From contig QCXZ01000064.1 in NCBI GenBank assembly GCA_025024175.1, positions 43,793,325 to 43,857,324 of the forward strand: a DNA stretch of 64,000 nucleotides, in the 5' to 3' direction. Position numbers and translations under genes: made by a program. The notes below the pieces were generated by a model. It ran no database searches and was not told the origin of the DNA. It was given only the letters and a program-made list of their open reading frames with translations. The DNA is from Rhyzopertha dominica. Its lineage: Eukaryota; Arthropoda; Insecta; Coleoptera; Bostrichidae. Shown here in pieces: positions 57,410 to 64,000 of this stretch (its first letter is position 1; every line of letters begins with the position of its first letter).

Positions 57410-58669
57410 GGGGAGAGTGGGGCAAAAACGGGACCCTAAGCTATAAAATAATTTCTAGCAGCCAAAATTAGCTTAAATTAAGTAGTGACATTATACTGTG
57501 ATTGCAAAATAAACTAAGCTATTTTACTGATTATAAGCTACTACAACGGTATAACAATATTTTATTTCCAAATTGGTATTTGCCCGGTTTTACCCCACTC
57601 TATGGGGCAAAATAGGGTGTGAAGTTCTTTCTATACCCGATTTTGCCCCTTTGAAATAGCAATAACACTACAAGTTTGTTTTTAATCTTCTGGCAATTTT
57701 AAAATGCTCCAACGGCTTTAATAACGCAAAAAATATTTAGGGTAGAAAAATATTAGTACTTAACAGTGAAAAATCAAATCACAGACAAAAATCACAAATA
57801 AAAGTATCATCTTCTTCGTCAGCATTACTACATTGCTCATGTGCCCAACGCAAGCATTTGACACACCTCATCCACCTCTCATTTGTAGACCGACAATACA
57901 GTTCGTTGCAAAAAATGCACGCTTCATCATCTTGTTCTAAAGACGAATCACTAACCGGATCTAAAATATTATGTTTTTTTTGGGTACATTGTCATTAGAT
58001 TGGTTTTTATCATTCCTCTTGCGATTCTTTGGAGCTCTCTTATTTGGAGTGACAAAAAGCTTTTTTTTTATTTGCTCTTTTGAATCTTGAGTTGACTCCA
58101 ATACTGATTTATACGGCGAGGATGTCAAAATTGCCGTTTTTCCCCTTCTTTTAGCATTTTTTATCCCCTCACTTTTTCTTGTGGCACTGGCTTAATATCC
58201 TTCGGAGAAATAGTAAATGCCGACAAAGGAGCCTGCCTAAACTGTGGGGCACTACCGGGTACTACCTGGTACTACCCCATACATGAGTACCCGATTATAC
58301 CCCAACGGAACAATAAACAAAAATAATGGCGTCAAGCGGCTTTGAAACAACATAAACAATGCGCGATTTGGTCAAAATGATCTTGAAATAGTAATGAATC
58401 TTTGACATACTTACTATTGTAGACTGCAGAAACTAAATTACAATTCTCAATCTCTTAAATTACAAACAAAATCGATAAATAATACGTGAAATCAAAAAAT
58501 GTTTGCTCGAGTCAAAAAACTACACTACACGCGCGCTGTTCTCCTCGTTGACGGTCATGGCGCCGAAACCAATGCTTAGTTTACTAACAACTTCATAGAT
58601 GGCGTCCAGTTTCGGGAATAAGAACGTACCCGGTTTGACCCGCGTACCCGGTTTTGTACAACTCTCCCC
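57410..58669 (-). mobile_element. Pogo-like DNA transposon with internal deletion
   Basis: A 1,260-bp element between TA dinucleotides (57,408-57,409 and 58,670-58,671). The left end is GGGGAGAGTGGGGC and the right end is ACAACTCTCCCC; similar GGGGCAAAA/ACCCGG motifs recur inside both ends and near 57,580-57,660 and 58,230-58,310. TA duplication plus the encoded tail place it in the Tc1/mariner/pogo group. The DDE catalytic domain is gone, so it must depend on a transposase from elsewhere. Confidence 0.75.
57790..58200 (-). pseudogene. C-terminal tail of pogo-like transposase (zinc-binding)
   Basis: Minus-strand frames encode a basic linker (SPYKSVLESTQDSKEQIKKK and RAPKNRKRND) and then a Cys/His module: ACIFCNELYCRS, WMRCVKCLRWAHEQC and FICDFC, ending in a natural stop at about 57,800. 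The C-x2-C ... C-x2-C ... H-x3-C ... C-x2-C pattern is a PHD-like zinc-binding tail common on insect pogo/jerky-type transposases. One frameshift lies in the linker at about 57,985. The upstream catalytic domain is absent. Confidence 0.7.
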
Positions 58670-58671
58670 TA

Positions 58672-60220
58672 TGTATCTAACGTTATACTGTGATTGTAAA
58701 TACCTGTTTTCAACTTTTAGGTATGGCGTAGGTCATCTAGTTACATGAATGCTTTAATTTCCACAAACGCTACAATTTTAAATAGGTCGCTAGAAGAAAA
58801 TAAAATAATGAAATCCTATCATTTTTTCGACTCCCTATACTCGTCAGAACACTTTTTCTAAAATTCAGGTAGACGAACAGATACCGCATTTTAATGGCAG
58901 GGATAGTTATTCTCAATATGCCCAGCAGATAAAAAACTTGTCGAAGTACAGCAATCTTACTTCACATACTAAAGAAAGTCTTTACACGAATGCCACGCCA
59001 TGAAATGTCATTAGAAAAATGCATCAGAGTTAAACCTTTCAATTCGTTAATGCAAGTAAGCCAGCTAAGCCGCCGTGAAGCATCAACCATTTAAGTTTGA
59101 ATCATTCTAATTTGTCCAGTAAAACCCAATTGCATCGAAATCGACGTCACAGATCATAATAATTACATCATTCCTAAAGGCGTTCAATCGCGAGAAAGCG
59201 CGTTCAGTTTNGCGCAACGGAGGCTGTCCATACGAAATTGGGAAATGCCAATTAGACATGCACACTGTGACTTGATCACAAAAATAAAAGAGCAGGAACG
59301 GTAGCCACTTGTGAATACAGATCGGGCGCGAGTTTGTAGACCTTTTCGGTTTGTAAATCGTGACGATAAAGTATTCAATACGACACATGGCTGGTGCATG
59401 CACATCAGGCGACTTCAGAAAAATAAAAGGTACAACCACGGATGGACGTTGACCCGTGTTGATTTTTGAAGATCGTACGCGTGCCACAGTATGTCGGAGA
59501 TCACTCATGTAAAACAAGTTTACCATTTTCTACATAAATCCGAAGGACGGTCAAGGCCCTGAAGGATTTTTTCTTTATAAATTAACCTGTTGTAGCCCGA
59601 AATAACAGGCGTTTGAAAGAACCAATGCATGCACAGTAAAAAATTTTATATTAAACTATGAAGTCTTTGAGTCTTAACTACCTATATTGTTTTAAATGAA
59701 TTGTATATTTTCTTGAACACACTGTCTAATCGACCACGGGCGGTATTGTTAATTCGTTTAAAAAGGACCATCTTCCGATGGCATTACCTTTTTACGTAAG
59801 GGAAGCCCGCCGAAAATTTAAATTAATTCGTTAATAATGGCAGTATGTTACTAGCGTTTCGATAGATGCTACTGCTTGTTCTATGGGAAGCGCATTCGAC
59901 TGCCGAAGACTGTTATATATTTCCATGTGTATAGTTCCATCGCGTGAAGCTATTTTTTTCTTATATAAATATTAGAAGATTTAATACCGTCTACAATACT
60001 TTACGTCATCAATTTGAGTACGGGAAATATTTCAGTACTAGGATGGGAAGTGTCAGGTCAGTTACGATTCGTCCATACGATTCCTTGACTCAAAATAAAC
60101 CAATTTACCTTAGAGCAACTGTTTCCTTACCTAGTTATAGCTCTTCAAAGATACTTTTCTTTACCCAATTTTTTCGACAGCTCTTTTGCTTTTCAAAATA
60201 TTTTATTCAAATTTGGTACA
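58672..60220. other. No confident gene
   Basis: A 139-codon minus-strand frame at 59,107-59,526 has moderate GC but no motif I know and contains an N. The remainder holds only short frames. Confidence 0.35.
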
Positions 60221-60229
60221 GTGCTGAAA

Positions 60230-60420
60230 TCAGTCTAAATAAGACCTGGTCAACGTACTTGTACCATTTTCCTAGGTCGTCTATGGCTAGTTTCATATGC
60301 ACGGATATAATAACTGAATTCAAACGCTCAATTTGTCTATTGGAAGGTGATAATCCTGTCGTTTTCTTAATATAGTTTATATTATTCTTTGTGCAATAGC
60401 CTTCGAATCAGATTCTTCGG
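60230..60420 (-). pseudogene. Gypsy integrase remnant, core deleted
   Basis: The minus strand reads RQIERLNSVIIS and LGKWYKYVDQV (about 60,240-60,345), which is the end of the catalytic core (the conserved glutamate of QIERLN) and the following helix. Immediately upstream, TIYTFGNPKNLIRRLLH is the region before the HHCC zinc motif. The HHCC motif and both catalytic aspartates are therefore deleted. Confidence 0.65.
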
Positions 60421-60639
60421 GTTTCCAAATGTGTATATGGTATGCCTGCAACAGAATAGCTTCTTTGTTTCGTTTTTAATCAAACAGTTCTTGAATAGTC
60501 CGCCTTTCAGGATTTCTAGAATGGCCTTAATCTCGGTGTCTTCATTTTGAGCTTTCTTAATTGCAAGTTATAACTGTCAATTTCCACCATCATCGTTGGG
60601 TAACGGCTAAGTACCTCTACGTAACGCATCCTTGGGTCG

Positions 60640-60960
60640 GTGTTCTATTGAATAGTCGAACTCTTCTAAAAGCATTGTCCACATAGTTATCCTCGTACAT
60701 AAATCTTTCATTTCCATGGTCTTCGTAAATGCTGTGCAATCTGTCACTATCTTAAATTATTTCCCTATAGATAAACCCTTAGCTTTTTCAAAGCTACCAC
60801 AACGGTTAATACTTCTAATTTGTAACTACAGTATTTTCTCTCAGCGTCGGTTGTCTTTTTCTGGCATGGTATATCGGGTGAAAAAGGTTAGCTTCGTAAG
60901 AACGTTGCCTTAAAATTGCTCCATATCCCTCTGCAGATGCATACTTCTAGTTCTCCGCCT
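60640..60960 (-). pseudogene. Gypsy RNase H remnant
   Basis: Frame-shifting minus-strand pieces recover ERKYCSYKLEVLTVVVALKK (the E of the ERxY..xExE block) and FKIVTDCTAFTKTM (the TDxxAL aspartate), then LLEEFDYSIEHRP. The order is correct for RNase H and it follows the RT on the same strand. Confidence 0.65.
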
Positions 60961-61133
60961 TGTCTGTATATATTTGAAACCTGTTCTCTCTGATAATATT
61001 ATTTTCAGTTTATTGAAAGTCTCTCGTTATTTTCTTTGAAAGCGGAACTGTTCTTCAACTTCTTCAACTAATCACTTAACGGTTTCGCTATTATGGCATA
61101 CGATGGTACAAATTTCCTGAAACAACTAATGAG

Positions 61134-61721
61134 CTACAGAAAACTATATTTTTGTTTTATCGTTGTAGGTTCAGGAAATCTGAGTACAGCCTTCGCTGTT
61201 TCGGCTGATGGATATAGCTTTCCGCATTCGATGCGATGTCCTAGAAATTCTACAGATGTCTTCACAAACTGACATTTCTTGATCTTTATTTCCAGTCCAT
61301 ACTCACTTGCTCTTGCCAAAACAATTTTCAGTTTTCTCAACGTTTCTTTTCCGTCTTTAGCGGGTTTGATTAGATCATCCATTTACCGCAAAGTAATTCC
61401 TTTTTTGCGCGAAGTCCTTAAAATATGGTTTATAAACCGTTGAAACACAGCAGGCAAATTACATAAACCAAAAGGTACTTTTAAAAATTGGTTTTGTCCT
61501 TGATGTGTTACAAACGCTATATACTTTCTACTGTCCTTCTCGACTGTCACGCGGAAAAATCCATTTTTCAAATCCAGTGTCGTAAACATTGTGGCGTCTT
61601 GGAGTCTATCGAGTTGTTCCTCTATCGGTGGTAATGGGAAATGATCTTTAACTATCTTCTTGTTTAATTTTCTATAGTCGATGAATGTTCTAGGCGAGCC
61701 ATTCCTTTTTGTTCCCACCAC
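61134..61721 (-). pseudogene. Gypsy reverse transcriptase, split by frameshift
   Basis: Two adjacent frames. 61,383-61,721 has FIDYRKLNKKIVKDHFPLPP, TMFTTLDLKNGFF (first catalytic aspartate) and VPFGLCNLPAVFQRFIN. 61,134-61,382 begins at DDLI, the catalytic pair, and continues with ARASEYGLEIKIKKCQF, EFLGH and YPSAETAKAVLRFPEP. The YxDD residue before DD falls at the frame junction (61,382/61,383). Confidence 0.85.
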
Positions 61722-61928
61722 TACTTGGCTTGCGAATTCTAAGCTACATGGCTCAATATGGCACTATATCTCTCTCTACGAACGAAAGTCTTAGTTGTTT
61801 ATTGTATATTGGTATTTCGTCGCTTAGTATTAATTTCATTTCTATATTTGTCGTCTATTCCTTGCTCGGTTTGTAACAGCCGATCATACTCCTTATTTCC
61901 TCCCGTATTTCATCTTATACTTCAAGTC

Positions 61929-62310
61929 CTATATCAATCCTGTATAAGCGTCGTCTATATTTATGTTCATTACATCAGTTTCTTTTTCTTCTTGGTGCTT
62001 CGTAATTTTTAAACCTTCTATGTTTATGATCACTTCTGCTTTGTCCAACATTTCTTTTCCCAATATTACTTGTGTTGTCATTACGTTATTCGGTACAATG
62101 TACATAGTACGCATGAAGCGTTCATGATCTACTTCAACTTTGATCCTAAATTTTGCTAAAGCTCTGAGTTTGGCTCCTTCCAACCCATTTAGAGTAATAT
62201 AGGTTTCTTTCTGATGAACTGGTCCAAGGTTTGGTAACACGTCATGTCTTATTAAATTTACACAGCAACCAGTATCAATTAATGCAGAAAGTTGAACTTT
62301 TTAAATAGTA
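61929..62310 (-). pseudogene. Gypsy aspartic protease
   Basis: The minus strand reads VQLSALIDTGCCVNLIRHD at about 62,245-62,300, with the DTG active site intact, followed by an open frame to 61,929 including VILGKEMLDKAEVIIN, the flap/ILG region of gypsy proteases. A break at about 61,925 separates it from the RT. Confidence 0.75.
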
Positions 62311-62315
62311 TAGCT

Positions 62316-62937
62316 TTATTCATTTGCCCAAAATACTCTGCCGCTGTTGCTTTCTGTACCCCAACATATTAGCAGTAGATGACGTCGTTGATTTACTTTG
62401 ATTGGATCGCTTGTTCGGGCATTCAAAGGATTTGTGTCCGAAATTATTGCAATAGAAGCATATGGTACCATCCCTCTTTGATTTACAATCAACGGGTTTG
62501 TGTCGCTTAACCCCTCAATTAAAACATCCAATCCTGAGGGTAATCGCTTGAAATTGCTTGTTTCCATCTTTTTTCGTTTCATTTCGAGGTTTCTTCTGCT
62601 TCTGTTTTTAGTTATCAAAGGCATCTGCAGCTTGCTTTTAAGTTCGTCTAGTTTTGTAGCTCCTTACAATACAATGTTACTGTTAGCTTCGTCTGTTATC
62701 GCATCTATGATATACTGTATAAGCGCTTCTGTTTCTACGTGTCTACTGGCTAGCTCCGTCATTTNTAAAAAATATTCCTGCACGTTCTCTCCTGGTTTCA
62801 NTTTTCTTTTTGTCAGCATTTTGTTTAACACTGCGGTGTTCAGCACCAAGGATAAAAATAGTTTTGTCAGGCCGTCGAGCCGTTTCTTCGCAAAAATGAA
62901 GGTGAATACAGGGGCGCCGACTCAGGGACTCCAGCAT
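62316..62937 (-). pseudogene. Gypsy Gag with CCHC zinc knuckle, broken
   Basis: CFYCNNFGHKSFECPNK at about 62,418-62,468 is a classic C-x2-C-x4-H-x4-C knuckle that binds element RNA. Upstream, pieces with ENVQEYF and TELASRHVETEA (about 62,700-62,800) are typical of the C-terminal capsid region. Two Ns and several frame changes break the ORF. Confidence 0.7.
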
Positions 62938-63099
62938 CCACGAGAGATAAATTGTGGGTGCGGAACACCCACGACCAAATAGACATCAACACTGGTCAGT
63001 AATGAGTAATTGGCTAGTGGTACTGATGTGCACGCAATACAAACAAGCCAAGCGTAACCATTTCAAGCATTAATCTCTTGTTTGTATTACTTTTTTGTC

Positions 63100-63430
63100 A
63101 AAAATTTAGAACTTATGCCAGTTAATAATTGTTGATTATTGTTCTGTTAGTGAGCAAATATCCCTTGGGTTAGTTATATCACTTTTGTGGAGGGCCAATC
63201 TATTAAACATCCATTGTGATGTCTGTCCTATGTATTTACCTTCACAATCCTCACATTCCAAATAATACATAACATTTGCTTGATATTTTATAGATATTTT
63301 TGATTTTAGTGTTGTGAGTAGGGTTGAGCCATTCTTTTTGTTCTTAATTGCAATTTTGTTGTTAATCCAGTAATGTTTGGTAGGGATCCATACCGTCTAT
63401 GTTCTACTGTTTCTAGGTTATTGTCAACCA
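63100..63430 (-). pseudogene. Penelope-like endonuclease remnant
   Basis: The minus strand gives YRRYGSLPNITGLTTKL, a break, then VMYYLECEDCEGKYIGQTSQ with CxxC and YIGQT of the GIY-YIG domain, and LALHKSDI. This is the same C-terminal arrangement as at 47.9-48.3 kb but clearly diverged. No terminal repeats assigned. Confidence 0.68.
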
Positions 63431-63439
63431 TAGGATCAT

Positions 63440-64000
63440 GATTTACGCTCTACCCCACGTCACCCTGCATACCACGGTTATTCACCGTTAGTTGTGTATG
63501 TGTTACATAAGTGTTGATAAATCAGTTGCAGAATACAAGATTCTATTTTTTTCGGGTATGAATAGTGTATTAGTAAATTTTTTAAAACATTAAAATTTTT
63601 CTTAATAAATTATAAATGTGATTTTTTAATAATATTATTTTATCATTTTTTTCGTATGACTTTAATGTCCAAAAAAGATACTCCACATTCTACATCTCGT
63701 TCTGTAGTGAATTTTATATATCGATCCTAGGCGTTGAACACGGTTTCTATTCATAAAAACGTTTGTTTATGACTTAGTAATGCTGGTACCAACAAAGGCA
63801 CTAGAACAAACCTAGCATTTTTGTACTTATCTGTTTATTCCCTCTTATGTATCTTTCTATTTATATCATACATATTTGTGTCCTATTGCATGCGTACCCA
63901 TCGAGTTCTATTGGACGGATTCATAGATATGATTTTCACGATTATGTTAGCATGAGCAACCATGAGGTTTTTTAAAAGCAGGCTCTCTTGAGTGTATAAC
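63440..64000. other. No gene seen
   Basis: AT-rich sequence to the window end without recognisable frames or repeats. Confidence 0.4.

Larger units (their letters stand above)
60230..62950 (-). mobile_element. Decayed Ty3/gypsy element (CCHC-type Gag)
   Basis: A second gypsy-group element, minus strand, with gag, protease, RT, RNase H and integrase pieces in canonical order but split by frameshifts. Its Gag has a zinc knuckle, unlike the errantivirus, so it is from another lineage. No LTR is recognised at either side and there is no env. Confidence 0.8.

Noticed and set aside
62905..62925. GGCGCC block as primer binding site of the second gypsy element
   Set aside because: It does not match a tRNA 3' end well enough and no LTR end could be found beside it.

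Overview
This window looks like AT-rich, repeat-dominated DNA from an insect (or a close arthropod). I base this on an env-bearing Ty3/gypsy element of the errantivirus type with a tRNA-Ser-like primer site, Penelope-like elements, several Tc1/mariner-type DNA transposons, a pogo-like element and CR1/Jockey-group LINEs. I recognise no host protein-coding gene with confidence. Almost everything that can be named is a mobile element, most of it decayed. Scattered single Ns suggest a consensus assembly with unresolved sites.

Layout. 1-2.05 kb: LINE on the minus strand (endonuclease plus reverse transcriptase), cut by the window edge. 6.1-6.95 kb: palindromic Penelope-like remnant. 8.6-8.9 kb: mariner-type transposase scrap. 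9.04-9.83 kb: non-autonomous hAT element with an 8-bp target duplication. 11.4-12.9 kb: LINE, plus strand. 15.6-16.65 kb: Penelope reverse transcriptase remnant. 18.64-18.88 kb: isolated GC-rich island. 19.07-20.38 kb: TIR element. 20.8-21.0 kb: tRNA-derived SINE. 22.07-23.04 kb: mariner-type copy split by a foldback insertion. 23.2-24.97 kb: AAT microsatellite, LINE fragment and PIF/Harbinger remnant. 28.2-28.8 kb: gypsy fragment, followed by a LINE to 30.18 kb. 31.7-33.74 kb: CR1-like LINE. 33.8-34.84 kb: second mariner-type copy. 37.6-38.3 kb: Tc1 transposase remnant. 42.5-42.9 kb: probable BEL/Pao integrase. 43.17-43.78 kb: inverted cluster of the SINE family. 46.58-57.34 kb: nested stack in which a mariner-type copy is interrupted by a Penelope remnant and then by a complete errantivirus. 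57.41-58.67 kb: pogo-like element with an internal deletion. 60.2-62.95 kb: second, decayed gypsy element. 63.1-63.43 kb: another Penelope endonuclease remnant.

The one element that looks functional is the errantivirus at 48,478-56,077 (minus strand). It has identical 249-bp LTRs, CCAG target duplications, a tRNA-Ser-like primer binding site, a purine tract, open gag, pol and env, a slippery heptamer for the gag-pol shift, and a candidate splice donor and acceptor for env. Gag would build the particle, Pol would cut, copy and integrate, and Env would mediate membrane fusion. Everything older around it records successive insertions. The least conventional signals are the foldback insertion with a 15-bp duplication at 22.1 kb and the inverted tRNA-derived SINE cluster at 43.2-43.8 kb.
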